From Hyphococcus sp. (GTDB taxonomy: Bacteria > Pseudomonadota > Alphaproteobacteria > Caulobacterales > Parvularculaceae): 33,671 bases of DNA. The stretch spans positions 1 to 33,671 of the forward strand of contig JANQOV010000025.1 in assembly GCA_028285645.1 (NCBI GenBank), written 5' to 3'. The position numbers and the translations under genes are program-made. Numbering within the stretch: the stretch's first letter is position 1; each line of letters opens with the position of its first letter. Below are positions 10,274-18,116 of the stretch, piece after piece. Under the pieces are notes generated by a model. That model was not told the DNA's origin. It saw nothing but the letters and a program-made list of their open reading frames with translations, and ran no database searches.

Positions 10274-10588
10274 ATGAAGACGTTGATTCTGGCTGGAGCC
10301 GTCGCGATCATGACAGCAACATCTGCTAATGCGCTGTGCAGGGCGCCGGGCCAGGCGCCGAAACCGCCGCAGTCTTTTGACCGTCCATACCCTCCCGCCT
10401 GCCTTCAAGTTCCGCCCGGACGCGAAAATGAATGTGATCCGCGTGAACTCGATCGCTATGCTGAAGAAGTCGCGGATTACATCAAAAAACTTGACGACTT
10501 TGTTTTCGCCGCCGAGCGTTACGCCGAAGAGGCCTCTCGTTATGCGTCTTGCGAGGCGGACGAGGCTCGTGAAACGCTTTCCAACTAA
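10274..10588 (+). CDS. Small secreted Cys-containing hypothetical protein
   Basis: Product of 104 residues that I cannot assign to a known function. The ATG at 10274 has AGGAG 7 nt upstream and opens a clear signal peptide (MKTLILAGAVAIMTATSANA, about 20 residues). The mature part has four Cys (LCRAP, PACLQ, NECDP, YASCE), suggesting two disulfides. A Pro-rich first half is followed by an acidic amphipathic helix with a repeated Tyr-Ala-Glu-Glu pattern (RYAEEVADYI, RYAEEASRYA). It lies between hmgA and the fumarylacetoacetase on the same strand, with 79 nt before and 18 nt after, so it may ride in the operon without taking part in catabolism. Confidence 0.75.
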   Translation: MKTLILAGAVAIMTATSANALCRAPGQAPKPPQSFDRPYPPACLQVPPGRENECDPRELDRYAEEVADYIKKLDDFVFAAERYAEEASRYASCEADEARETLSN

Positions 10589-10606
10589 CCAGAATACGGA
10601 TGAACA

Positions 10607-11623
10607 ATGAAACTTGCTTCCTTAAAGGGTGGTCGTGACGGCCAGCTCGTCGTCGTCTCTAAAGACTTAACCCGCTACACCGACGCTTCGCGGATTGCGC
10701 CAACATTGCAGGCGGCGTTGGACGATTGGGACGAGACTGCGCCGCAGCTTGAACTGTTGTCGCAAAGCCTTGAAAGCGGCGCGGCGCCGGTGGAACGATT
10801 TCACGAACGTGATTGCGCATCGCCCCTGCCGCGTGCTTATCAGTGGGCAGATGGTTCCGCTTATATCAACCACGTTGAGTTGGTTCGGAAGGCGCGCGGC
10901 GCTGAAGTGCCCGAGAGCTTTTACGAAGACCCGCTGATGTATCAGGGCGGCTCGGACAGTTTTCTGGGGCCCCGCGACGATATTGTAATGCCGACAGACG
11001 AAGGCTGGGGCATCGATATGGAAGGCGAAATCGCGGTGATCACCGGCGACGTGCCTATGGGCGTCACCCCCGAGGCGGCAGGCAATTATATCCGGCTTGT
11101 CATGCTGGTGAACGATGTCTCGCTGCGCGGGTTAATCCCCGCTGAACTCGCCAAGGGGTTTGGCTTTTTTCAATCAAAGCCGTCATCGGCCTTTTCGCCC
11201 TGCGCGGTTACGCCAGATGAAATAGGCGACGCCTGGGATGGCGGCGCCGTGCATTTGCCGTTGCTGCTGAAATATAATGGCGAGCCCTTTGGGCGCGCCA
11301 ACGCCGGCGAGGATCTTACCTTCAACTTCCCGCAGCTCATTGCACATGCAGCAAAATCAAGGCCTCTCGGGGCCGGAACCATTATCGGGTCTGGCACCGT
11401 ATCCAACAAGCTCAACGGCGGGCCCGGCAAACCAGTTAGCGAGGGTGGCGACGGCTATTCTTGCATTGCAGAAATCCGCATGATTGAAACAATCTATGAG
11501 GGCGCAGCAAAGACGCCGTTCATGAAGTTCGGCGACCGGGTCGAGATCGAAATGAAGGATGTGGAAGGCCATTCCATCTTCGGCCGTATCGACCAGAAAG
11601 TAGCGCAATACCAAAGACAGTAA
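10607..11623 (+). CDS. fahA: Fumarylacetoacetate hydrolase family protein, probable fumarylacetoacetase
   Basis: Hydrolase of the FAH fold that would split fumarylacetoacetate into fumarate and acetoacetate, the last step after HmgA. The protein has 338 residues. A small N-terminal domain is followed from about residue 75 by the FAH domain, with the metal-site acids in WGIDMEGEIAVI, NDVSLRGLIPAE and the substrate-site FFQSKPSSAFSPCAVTP. The late motif IIGSGTVSNKLNG resembles the family's GTISGP-type loop. It is closely downstream of hmgA and the small secreted protein. The maleylacetoacetate isomerase that usually links the two reactions, and 4-hydroxyphenylpyruvate dioxygenase, are not in the window. 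Confidence 0.88.
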   Translation: MKLASLKGGRDGQLVVVSKDLTRYTDASRIAPTLQAALDDWDETAPQLELLSQSLESGAAPVERFHERDCASPLPRAYQWADGSAYINHVELVRKARGAEVPESFYEDPLMYQGGSDSFLGPRDDIVMPTDEGWGIDMEGEIAVITGDVPMGVTPEAAGNYIRLVMLVNDVSLRGLIPAELAKGFGFFQSKPSSAFSPCAVTPDEIGDAWDGGAVHLPLLLKYNGEPFGRANAGEDLTFNFPQLIAHAAKSRPLGAGTIIGSGTVSNKLNGGPGKPVSEGGDGYSCIAEIRMIETIYEGAAKTPFMKFGDRVEIEMKDVEGHSIFGRIDQKVAQYQRQ

Positions 11624-11686
11624 GGACCATTGCGGTTTCAACGCTGATTTGGAACACTCCGGCAGAAAGGGACTTGGAGCTCGGTT

Positions 11687-13705
11687 TTGTGCATGCGTAA
11701 CGTGCTTGTCAGTTGTTGTTCGAGTTTGTTGGTCCTTTCGATTCTACCTGTATTTGCGCAAGAAACGATCATCGTCACTGCCGAACGCCGCGCGCAGGAT
11801 ATCAATGAGGCGCCGCCCAGCATTGCAAGGATCACCGGCGACGCTCTTCAGCTGATCAGCGCTGACCATATCGCTGAAGCATTAGCGAGAGCCCCCGGCG
11901 TTAATTTACATCGCGGCTCGGGCGCTGAGCATCTCACAGCGATCAGGTCCCCGGTGCTTACCGGCGGCGCTGGCGCCGGCTCGTTTTTGTTTCTGGAAAA
12001 CGGCGTTCCTATGCGTTCGCCAGGATTCGCCAATATCAACGGACTTCTCGACGCCCATCACGAAATCGCCGGCGCCGTTGAAGTTGTTCGCGGGCCGTCT
12101 GGCGCGCTTTACGGGGCCAACGCTATTCATGGCGTCGTCAATGTTTTGACGCCCGAACCTTCGCAAGAGCCGTCACTCTTTGCGGAAATCTTTGGTGACA
12201 CCGAAGACCGCTATAAGTGGAAAGGGACAGCGTCGGCGATGCGCGGCGCGCATGGATTATTTGTCGGCGTTTCCGCCGTCTCGGAAGCCGGTTACCGGGA
12301 AGATGCGGGGCTCGACCAGCAAAAGCTCACCATGCGGCACGAATGGAGCGGCGAAAACGTAAGCGCTGATACGATCTTTTCTTTCGGCAATCTTGAACAG
12401 GAAACGGCTGGCTTCATCTTTGGCGAGGCGGCGCTGAATGATCGCGATGAGCGGCGCAAAAACGATTTTCCGCAAGCTTACCGCGACGCCAAATCAGCGC
12501 GGTTGCAATCAAGCCTTACGGTCGATGCGGCGCGCGCGACACAATTTAAGCTGACGCCTTATGCCCTGTGGAACGACATGGAGTTCCCGCAGCATTTCCT
12601 GCCTTCCAATGCGCTTGAAAATAACAGTCATTGGAGCATCGGCGTTCAAAGCGCCGTTTATCACGATACGGATGGTTTTTCTATTATTGCAGGGATTGAC
12701 GCCGCCTATACGGAAGGGAGCTTGCGCGAGTTTCAAAGCATGCCGACAATTTTCTCGTTCACGCAAGGCTTGCATTATGATTACGACGTCCGCGCGATTA
12801 ACGCATCGGGATTCGTTCAAGGGGAATATGCGCTGACGCCGCGCACGACGGCGACGGCTGCTGTTCGCATTGATGGGACGATTTATGATTACGATAACAA
12901 GACCGATAGCGGCGTTGTCGGGCGTTTTTTAAGGCTTGACGATCAAACCGATCGGTTTGTAACCGCCAGTCCGAAATTCAGCCTGCGTCATCAGATTGCT
13001 GAACGTTTGAGCGGCTATGCAAGTTACGCGCGCGGCGCCCGCCCGCCGCAAACAACCGACCTCTACCGGCTGCAGATCAACCAGACCGGCGATCAGGCGC
13101 GACCGGAAATTATTGATGCGTTCGAAGTCGGCGCGCGCGGCGCAATTGACGATAGCGTCGATATATCGCTGACGGCGTATTTTATGCAGAAGCGCAATTT
13201 CTTTTTCCGCGACGCCGATGGATTTAACGTCGCCAATGGAAAGACACGTCACGTCGGCGTCGAAGCAGACATTCGCATCGCGTTGCATGAGACACTAAGC
13301 CTAGAAAGCGCTGTGACTTACGCCGCGCACACCTATCGATTTGATCGCGTCACGGGCCGTGCTTCAGAAAGCATCGCAAAGGGAAATGATGTCGACACGG
13401 CGCCGCGGGTCATCGCCAATACGCGGCTTGCCTGGCGTCTGTCGCAGCGAATTACAGCGGAGCTAGAATGGGTTTCCATCGGCGCCTATTTCACCGACGC
13501 CGCCAACGACAATCAATATAACGGACACAATCTGTTGCATCTGCGGACCGAAGCGTTACTGACCGATAACATTTCCGCCTTTGTCACGCTCCGCAATCTG
13601 ACGAACGAACTATATGCAGAGCGAGCTGATTTCGCTTTCGGGCGTGAGCGGTTTTTCCCGGGCGAGGAACGCACATTGGGCTTTGGCTTGCGCGCCAGGC
13701 TTTAA
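11687..13705 (+). CDS. TonB-dependent outer-membrane receptor
   Basis: Outer-membrane beta-barrel that takes up a ligand (siderophore, sugar or aromatic; unknown) using TonB energy. A signal peptide ends near PVFA-QET. A TonB-box-like ETIIVTAERR opens the mature protein. The plug domain follows, with DALQLISADHIAEALARAPGV and VEVVRGPSGALYGANAIHGVVNV. The remainder is a 22-strand-type barrel ending in FGRERFFPGEERTLGFGLRARL-like strands, complete at 672 residues. TTG at 11687 sits 7 nt after GGAG; an ATG at 11693 is the alternative and changes only two residues. It is 63 nt after the fumarylacetoacetase on the same strand, so a link to aromatic compounds is possible but unproven. Confidence 0.92.
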   Translation: MCMRNVLVSCCSSLLVLSILPVFAQETIIVTAERRAQDINEAPPSIARITGDALQLISADHIAEALARAPGVNLHRGSGAEHLTAIRSPVLTGGAGAGSFLFLENGVPMRSPGFANINGLLDAHHEIAGAVEVVRGPSGALYGANAIHGVVNVLTPEPSQEPSLFAEIFGDTEDRYKWKGTASAMRGAHGLFVGVSAVSEAGYREDAGLDQQKLTMRHEWSGENVSADTIFSFGNLEQETAGFIFGEAALNDRDERRKNDFPQAYRDAKSARLQSSLTVDAARATQFKLTPYALWNDMEFPQHFLPSNALENNSHWSIGVQSAVYHDTDGFSIIAGIDAAYTEGSLREFQSMPTIFSFTQGLHYDYDVRAINASGFVQGEYALTPRTTATAAVRIDGTIYDYDNKTDSGVVGRFLRLDDQTDRFVTASPKFSLRHQIAERLSGYASYARGARPPQTTDLYRLQINQTGDQARPEIIDAFEVGARGAIDDSVDISLTAYFMQKRNFFFRDADGFNVANGKTRHVGVEADIRIALHETLSLESAVTYAAHTYRFDRVTGRASESIAKGNDVDTAPRVIANTRLAWRLSQRITAELEWVSIGAYFTDAANDNQYNGHNLLHLRTEALLTDNISAFVTLRNLTNELYAERADFAFGRERFFPGEERTLGFGLRARL

Positions 13706-13772
13706 CTGCTTCCGCGGCTTTCGCCGCCGGGCTGCTACTCCTATGATGCCGGAAAAACAAGGAGAAGCGCTC

Positions 13773-14681
13773 TTGGCTAGTTTGCGCGCGACGCTATTCA
13801 ACTTCTTTCTTAGAAGAACTGTAAAGTCGAAACCGCTCCACCTTCAGGATCCCGTCATCCTGCGTGAAGCGGTTGACGAAAGAGCCGTGAAAACGCCGCC
13901 GGACGGCGTAACGCTCGACTATGAAGATAGCGAAGTGCGGGGTGAATGGCACCGCGTAGAGGCGGACGCGGGCGGTCGATTGATTTATTACCTTCATGGC
14001 GGCGGCTATGTATTCGGCTCGCCTAAATCGCATCGCTCGATCACATTTGCGCTGGCGAAAGAAACACCGGCGGATGTCTTTTCCCTCGAGTATAGAAGGG
14101 CGCCGGAGGACCCGTTTCCAGCGGCGGTCGAAGACGCCGTTGCTGGCTATCGGTGGCTTTTACGCAAAGGCCGGGCGCCGGCGTCGATTTCCTTTGCCGG
14201 CGATTCTGCAGGCGGCGGGCTTGCGATGGCTTTGCTGCTGGCTTGTAAAAAGCAGGGGCTGCCGTTGCCCGGTTGCGTTGTGCTATATTCTCCGTGGACG
14301 GACCTCACCGTTTCAGGCGATTCAATCGATGACAATGAAGAAACGGACGTTATGTTCAAAGCGGAATATATCCGTGAGGGCGTCAAGCTTTATCTCGGCG
14401 ACGCCAATCCGAATTTGCCGTTGGTATCGCCTCTGTTTGGCGATTTAACGGGCTTACCGCCGGTCTTCATCTTTGCCAGCAAATCAGAGGCGCTTTTTCA
14501 CGATTCTGAGCGCATGGTGGAAAAACTCCGCGCAGCGGGCGTTGAGACAATGTTCGAGGCGCAAGAGGGTCTTGCGCATGTCTGGCCGGTCTTCACGCCG
14601 TGGTTTCCGGAGGCAAAGCAGGCGGTGCTTGATTCCGCCGCCTTTATCCGGGAGCATATTCGCGCAAAGGAAAACGCATGA
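13773..14681 (+). CDS. Alpha/beta hydrolase, hormone-sensitive-lipase (family IV) esterase
   Basis: Carboxylesterase-type enzyme of the HSL family. It has the oxyanion-hole motif YLHGGGYVFG (HGGG at 75-78), the nucleophile GDSAGG (Ser145) and the late His in GLAHVW (His269). Where the family usually has Asp-Pro-Leu, this protein reads SKSEALFHDS, so Glu239 probably serves as the acid. I prefer TTG at 13773 because AAGGAG lies 8 nt before it and the product then begins MASLRATLFNFFLRRTVK, as family members do; ATGs at 13743/13746 lack a good ribosome site. The length from TTG is 302 residues. Its stop overlaps the start of the next gene by 4 nt (ATGA), showing translational coupling. Substrate unknown. 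Confidence 0.88.
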   Translation: MASLRATLFNFFLRRTVKSKPLHLQDPVILREAVDERAVKTPPDGVTLDYEDSEVRGEWHRVEADAGGRLIYYLHGGGYVFGSPKSHRSITFALAKETPADVFSLEYRRAPEDPFPAAVEDAVAGYRWLLRKGRAPASISFAGDSAGGGLAMALLLACKKQGLPLPGCVVLYSPWTDLTVSGDSIDDNEETDVMFKAEYIREGVKLYLGDANPNLPLVSPLFGDLTGLPPVFIFASKSEALFHDSERMVEKLRAAGVETMFEAQEGLAHVWPVFTPWFPEAKQAVLDSAAFIREHIRAKENA

Positions 14682-14953
14682 ATCCGCAAATGGCGAAACT
14701 GATCGTTGCGATCATTCTTGACGTTCTCGACTTCACCGTCGGGCGCATCCCCGGCTTCGAGATGGCCTTTGACGCCATTCTCGGTGTCGCCGCTGTGATC
14801 ATGTTTGGCTGGTCCGGTTTATTCGCGTTTTGGGAGCTGGCGGACCCAACGGGTCAAGCAGATGCGTTTGTGCCGACCATGACAATGATTGCGCTGACTC
14901 AAATGGGGCGGGGAAAGAAAAGCTCAAATCCAGAATTGGATGATCCGCGATAA
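14678..14953 (+). CDS. Small membrane protein, hypothetical
   Basis: Protein of 91 residues with two hydrophobic stretches, roughly residues 6-18 (LIVAIILDVLDFTV) and 33-52 (ILGVAAVIMFGWSGLFAFWEL), consistent with one or two inner-membrane helices, and a polar C-terminal tail (GRGKKSSNPELDDPR). Its ATG overlaps the TGA of the upstream esterase (ATGA), so the two are co-translated. It ends just before the hairpin at 14951-14983. I do not recognise a family. Confidence 0.7.
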   Translation: MNPQMAKLIVAIILDVLDFTVGRIPGFEMAFDAILGVAAVIMFGWSGLFAFWELADPTGQADAFVPTMTMIALTQMGRGKKSSNPELDDPR

Positions 14954-14983
14954 AAAAGAGACCCCATCTCGGAGGGGCCTCTT
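14951..14983 (-). terminator. Rho-independent terminator of the glycine-zipper lipoprotein gene
   Basis: The stem is AAGAG-A-CCCC paired with GGGG-C-CTCTT, with one A/C mismatch and an 8-nt loop. Read on the minus strand it is followed by TTTTTTA, the T-tract of an intrinsic terminator, 35 nt after the stop of the minus-strand gene at 15018. It may also serve the converging plus-strand gene, but there the stem is not followed by a T-run. Confidence 0.85.
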
Positions 14984-15017
14984 CAATCCGACTGGTTTTG
15001 TCAGAAAACGCCGGTTG

Positions 15018-15374
15018 CTAGTAACCGCCGCCGCGGCCATATCGGCGGAAGGAGCCGTCTTCCCAATAAGTGTCGCCATATTCGGGGTCTTCGTAGTAGT
15101 AGCGTCCCGAATAGCGGTCATAGTGGCGGCGGCCGTGATCGCGTGCGCGGCCCCAGCAAGTGCCAGCGCGGCTGCAGCCTTCATAAGCGCCGAGCGCCGC
15201 CCCGATCAGCGCCCCGTAGGCTGCGCCGCGGCCTGGACGTCCGGCAAATATCTCGCCAGCAATTGCGCCGCCTGCAGCGCCGATGGCGGCTCCGGTTAAC
15301 GCGCCTTCGCCTGTTGATTGGCACCCCGTCGCGGCCAGGAGAACAGCGCCTGATGCAATGAGTAATGTCTTCAT
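15018..15374 (-). CDS. Glycine-zipper lipoprotein
   Basis: Small outer-membrane or periplasmic lipoprotein of 118 residues. The ATG at 15374 is chosen over 15395 because it gives a clean lipoprotein signal: MKTLLIASGAVLLAATGC with Cys18. Next comes a glycine-zipper region of GxxxG/AxxxG steps (ALTGAAIGAAGGAIAGEI, then GAAYGALIGAALGAYEG), typical of the SlyB/OmpA-associated and YMGG-like families. The C-terminal part is rich in Tyr, Arg and Gly (RYSGRYYYEDPEYG). AAGGA lies about 10 nt upstream. The gene stands alone, with its own terminator at 14951-14983. The general role is envelope-associated; the precise role is unknown. Confidence 0.85.
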   Translation of the reverse strand: MKTLLIASGAVLLAATGCQSTGEGALTGAAIGAAGGAIAGEIFAGRPGRGAAYGALIGAALGAYEGCSRAGTCWGRARDHGRRHYDRYSGRYYYEDPEYGDTYWEDGSFRRYGRGGGY

Positions 15375-15542
15375 GATCTCTCGTCCTTCTATCAAGCTCT
15401 TGTCATGTCGCCGGCGCCAATACCCAACCCGGCCTTTACTGAAAGGGCTTTCCGCCTCTTTGAGTCACACCGTTGCCTTCCTCCAAGGCGAGAATGAGGC
15501 GGCGGTCTGACGGAATTTGGCCCATGGGATCACGGTCATGCG

Positions 15543-15586
15543 AGCTTGCGGGAAAAGGGCTCAAAGTCTTAATGTCTCCGCAAGCT
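15543..15586. promoter_or_regulatory. 9-bp inverted repeat in the leader of the CurA-like gene
   Basis: AGCTTGCGG (15543-15551) is repeated in perfect inversion as CCGCAAGCT (15578-15586), with 26 nt between. The second arm ends 3 nt before the Shine-Dalgarno AGGAG of the gene at 15601. It could be a long-loop RNA hairpin that presents or hides the ribosome site, or two half-sites of an operator. The rest of the 226-nt gap (15375-15600) shows no clear promoter. Confidence 0.4.
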
Positions 15587-15600
15587 GATAGGAGAAAACG

Positions 15601-16638
15601 ATGAGCGCGCGCCGCAGCAAGGGCATATACCTGAAAAACTATCCGCAGGGTCTTCCCGCGGCCGATCAGTTCGAGCAACGCGAGACCGATCTCGCGCCAA
15701 TCGGCGATGGCGAGATGTTATTACGAACCGTCTGGATGTCAGTTGATCCCTATATGCGGGGGCGCATGCGGCCCGACGTTCAAAGCTATATACCGCCATT
15801 TTCGCTGGAGGAGCCGCTTTCCGGCGGCGCAGTGTCTGAAGTTGTTGAGTCGAATATCGCGGGTTATCAGTCTGGAGATTATGTGGTCGATTTCGCAGGA
15901 GGCTGGAAAGACTATTCGGTTTCCAAGGGTGAACAAACCCAAAAAGTCGATCCGAATTTGGCGCCGTTGTCGGCTTATCTCGGCGTTCTCGGCATGCCCG
16001 GTCTTACCGCTTGGGCGGGACTGACACAGATATTAAAACCAATAGAAGGCGATACGCTTTTCGTTTCCGGCGCAGCAGGCGCCGTCGGTTCACTTGTTTG
16101 TCAGCTCGGCAAGCTCAAAGGCTGCCGTGTGATCGGGTCGGCGGGATCGAAGGCAAAATGCGACTGGCTTGAACAGGAAGCGGGCGTCGACGTTGCGCTC
16201 AACTATAAAGATTACGCCAACGCCGCGGAACTCACCAAAGCCCTCGCGGAAGCAGCGCCAAACGGCGTGAATTGTTACTTTGAAAATGTTGGCGGCATGC
16301 ATCTGGAAGCAGCGCTTAACTGCATCGCGCCCGGCGGTCGCATCGCCTTGTGCGGCATGATTGCCGTTTACAACAACAAAGAACCGGAACCCGGACCGCC
16401 AAACCTCGTCAATTTGATTGGCCGCGGGGTTCTGGCGCGAGGGTTTATCGTCTCTGAATATATGGACAAGGCGATGGAGTTTGCGATGGAAGTGGCGCCG
16501 CTTCTGGGCGCCGGCAAAATCAAGTTTCAGGAATCCGTATATGAGGGCCTGGACAAAGCGCCGGAAGCCTTCATTGGATTGTTCAAGGGTGACAATTTCG
16601 GCAAGGCGGTTGTCCGCGTCGGATCTGACAGGGCCTAG
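15601..16638 (+). CDS. NADP-dependent oxidoreductase, CurA/leukotriene B4 dehydrogenase-like (MDR superfamily)
   Basis: Zinc-independent medium-chain reductase of 345 residues, likely reducing the C=C bond of an alpha,beta-unsaturated ketone with NADPH in the cytoplasm. The N-terminal GroES-like domain contains VDPYMRGRM, a hallmark of the LTB4DH/CurA branch. The nucleotide-binding domain has VSGAAGAVGSLVCQLGKLKG (AAGAVG at 158-163) and the later FENVGGMHLEAALNCIAPGG. The C-terminus closes with GKAVVRVG. No zinc-site cysteines are present. AGGAG lies 6 nt before the ATG. It is convergent with the XRE-type regulator, overlapping it by 4 nt (16635-16638). Physiological substrate not deducible. 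Confidence 0.9.
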   Translation: MSARRSKGIYLKNYPQGLPAADQFEQRETDLAPIGDGEMLLRTVWMSVDPYMRGRMRPDVQSYIPPFSLEEPLSGGAVSEVVESNIAGYQSGDYVVDFAGGWKDYSVSKGEQTQKVDPNLAPLSAYLGVLGMPGLTAWAGLTQILKPIEGDTLFVSGAAGAVGSLVCQLGKLKGCRVIGSAGSKAKCDWLEQEAGVDVALNYKDYANAAELTKALAEAAPNGVNCYFENVGGMHLEAALNCIAPGGRIALCGMIAVYNNKEPEPGPPNLVNLIGRGVLARGFIVSEYMDKAMEFAMEVAPLLGAGKIKFQESVYEGLDKAPEAFIGLFKGDNFGKAVVRVGSDRA

Positions 16639-17405
16639 GTCATTTTTGTCTGAAAGTACTTGGTCGTCTCAGCGTCCGCGGGAAACATCAATTCAACGCG
16701 TATGTCGCTGGCGACAACGTCCTGCACTGTGCCGAATTGTGCGATTGTCGTGAACAACGAAAGCCGGCGTCCCGATAGGTTGAACACGGACGAAATAACA
16801 GCCTGCCCATAGTTGACGGCGTTCGCATCTATGTCCGCAAGGCGCGGGTGGTTGGCGACTTGGGCGGCGTAACGTTCAAGGGTTCTATCGCCGCCGAGGT
16901 GAACGATCTCGGCCCGCATCCGCGCTAATGCAAGGAGCGCGGTCTCCTCCCAGTTTTCGATGACATCGCTTTCCGCCGCTGCGATCAGCGCGTCCATCAT
17001 GTTGCCCGCGCCGGCGACGCCGAGCGCCGCAAAAAAGGCAATTGCCGCGCGGTTGGCGTCGATAATGTCCCAGTGGCGGTCAATAGCGACGCCCGGCAGC
17101 GGATCGTGATTCGCCAACATCAAAGTAACGGCCGAACGAACTGGCGTTAATGCGTCAGCGTCTAAGGGCAATTGCGGAAAGACCGGTGCGAAGCCCGCTG
17201 CATGCATGGCGTGATTGGCTGATTCTTTCGGCATTTCTAAGGCCTCCGCTAGTTTGATCACCATGGCGCGGCTTGGGCGCGCCCGGCCAGATTCCAGAAA
17301 ACTCACATGGCGAGCGGAAATCTCGGCCTCAAGGCTTAGTTGCAGCTGGCTGAAGCGGCGGATGGTGCGCCACTCCCGCAAGATGTCGCCAAATGCGGTT
17401 GTCAC
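16635..17405 (-). CDS. XRE-family transcriptional regulator with MmyB-like ligand-binding domain
   Basis: DNA-binding regulator of 256 residues. The N-terminal Cro/CI-type helix-turn-helix spans about residues 6-60 (FGDILREWRTIRRFSQLQLS, then ARHVSFLESGRARPSRAMVI). The C-terminal two thirds (PLPGVAIDRHWDIIDANRAA, VNYGQAVISSVFNLSGRRLSLF) match the PAS-like MmyB ligand domain found in this family. I choose GTG at 17405: AGGAGA lies 5 nt upstream and the protein then starts directly at the HTH. The longer frame from 17459 adds 18 residues without such a site. It is divergent from the membrane protein at 17536 across 130 nt, so it may regulate that gene and itself. Confidence 0.87.
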   Translation of the reverse strand: MTTAFGDILREWRTIRRFSQLQLSLEAEISARHVSFLESGRARPSRAMVIKLAEALEMPKESANHAMHAAGFAPVFPQLPLDADALTPVRSAVTLMLANHDPLPGVAIDRHWDIIDANRAAIAFFAALGVAGAGNMMDALIAAAESDVIENWEETALLALARMRAEIVHLGGDRTLERYAAQVANHPRLADIDANAVNYGQAVISSVFNLSGRRLSLFTTIAQFGTVQDVVASDIRVELMFPADAETTKYFQTKMT

Positions 17406-17535
17406 AATTGTCTCCTGAATGGGTGAGGGGACCATAGTCGGCCCATTTGCGGTTTTCACTTACCTCATGGGTAATTGCACAACGGCTGTAAAACGAGCGA
17501 TTTTCGCTGCGAAACAAGCAAAAGAGATCATCATC

Positions 17536-17970
17536 ATGACCAATCAAGCCGCTGCAAAGCTTGTCAGAATCGCTTCTGTGCTGCTCATCGCGTTCGGGGT
17601 GTTTTTCGCGCTGGTCGGCGTGCCGGCGCTGGCTGGGCCGACCTACGCCTTTATCGATCTTGTGGATTGGCCGCTGGACGGCAATGTCGAGCTTGATCCT
17701 GTCGCAAAGATGTTGTGCGCAATCGCTGGCGGCCTAAGCGCCGGGTTTGGCGTCTTCATGTACCTTCTGGTTGCGCCCCTGGTGGAGCGTGGCGACCCCT
17801 TAAGCCGGCAGGCCATTCCGGGGCTGCTGGTCTGGTATGTCGTTGATAGCGGCGGCTCCGTTCTCGCTGGCGTGCCCTTGAACGCCGTCTCCAATGCGGG
17901 TTTTCTGGCGTTGCTGATTGCGCCGCTGCTGCTGGTTGGCCGGCCTCAGCCTGATCAGGCTGCGCGTTAA
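17536..17970 (+). CDS. Four-helix membrane protein, hypothetical
   Basis: Integral membrane protein of 144 residues with about four hydrophobic helices (near residues 10-32, 55-77, 92-112 and 118-137) and short polar loops. The ATG at 17536 is chosen because upstream in-frame starts add only a charged, unlikely leader; AAGAG is the nearest ribosome site. It faces the XRE/MmyB-like regulator across a shared 130-nt promoter region and is the best candidate for its target. A 14-bp perfect palindrome (AGCCTGATCAGGCT, 17948-17961) lies in the last codons and a T-run follows the stop, faintly like a terminator. I do not recognise the family. Confidence 0.75.
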   Translation: MTNQAAAKLVRIASVLLIAFGVFFALVGVPALAGPTYAFIDLVDWPLDGNVELDPVAKMLCAIAGGLSAGFGVFMYLLVAPLVERGDPLSRQAIPGLLVWYVVDSGGSVLAGVPLNAVSNAGFLALLIAPLLLVGRPQPDQAAR

Positions 17971-18016
17971 TTTTTCGCCGCTTGACGGCCCAAGAATGCT
18001 GGCTTACACCGCCTGC

Positions 18017-18037
18017 CTCGCCGCAATTTGCGGCGAG
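18017..18037 (+). other. Perfect 9-bp hairpin 2 nt before tRNA-Asp
   Basis: CTCGCCGCA and TGCGGCGAG pair perfectly across the 3-nt loop ATT. No T-run follows, so it is a poor terminator. It lies just upstream of the mature tRNA 5' end and could mark the leader for processing. Confidence 0.5.
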
Positions 18038-18039
18038 TT

Positions 18040-18116
<77 letters not shown>

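Noticed and set aside
17948-17975. Palindrome plus T-run as terminator of the four-helix membrane protein gene
   Set aside because: The 14-bp palindrome lies within the coding region, and nine bases separate it from the T-run, too far for a standard intrinsic terminator.
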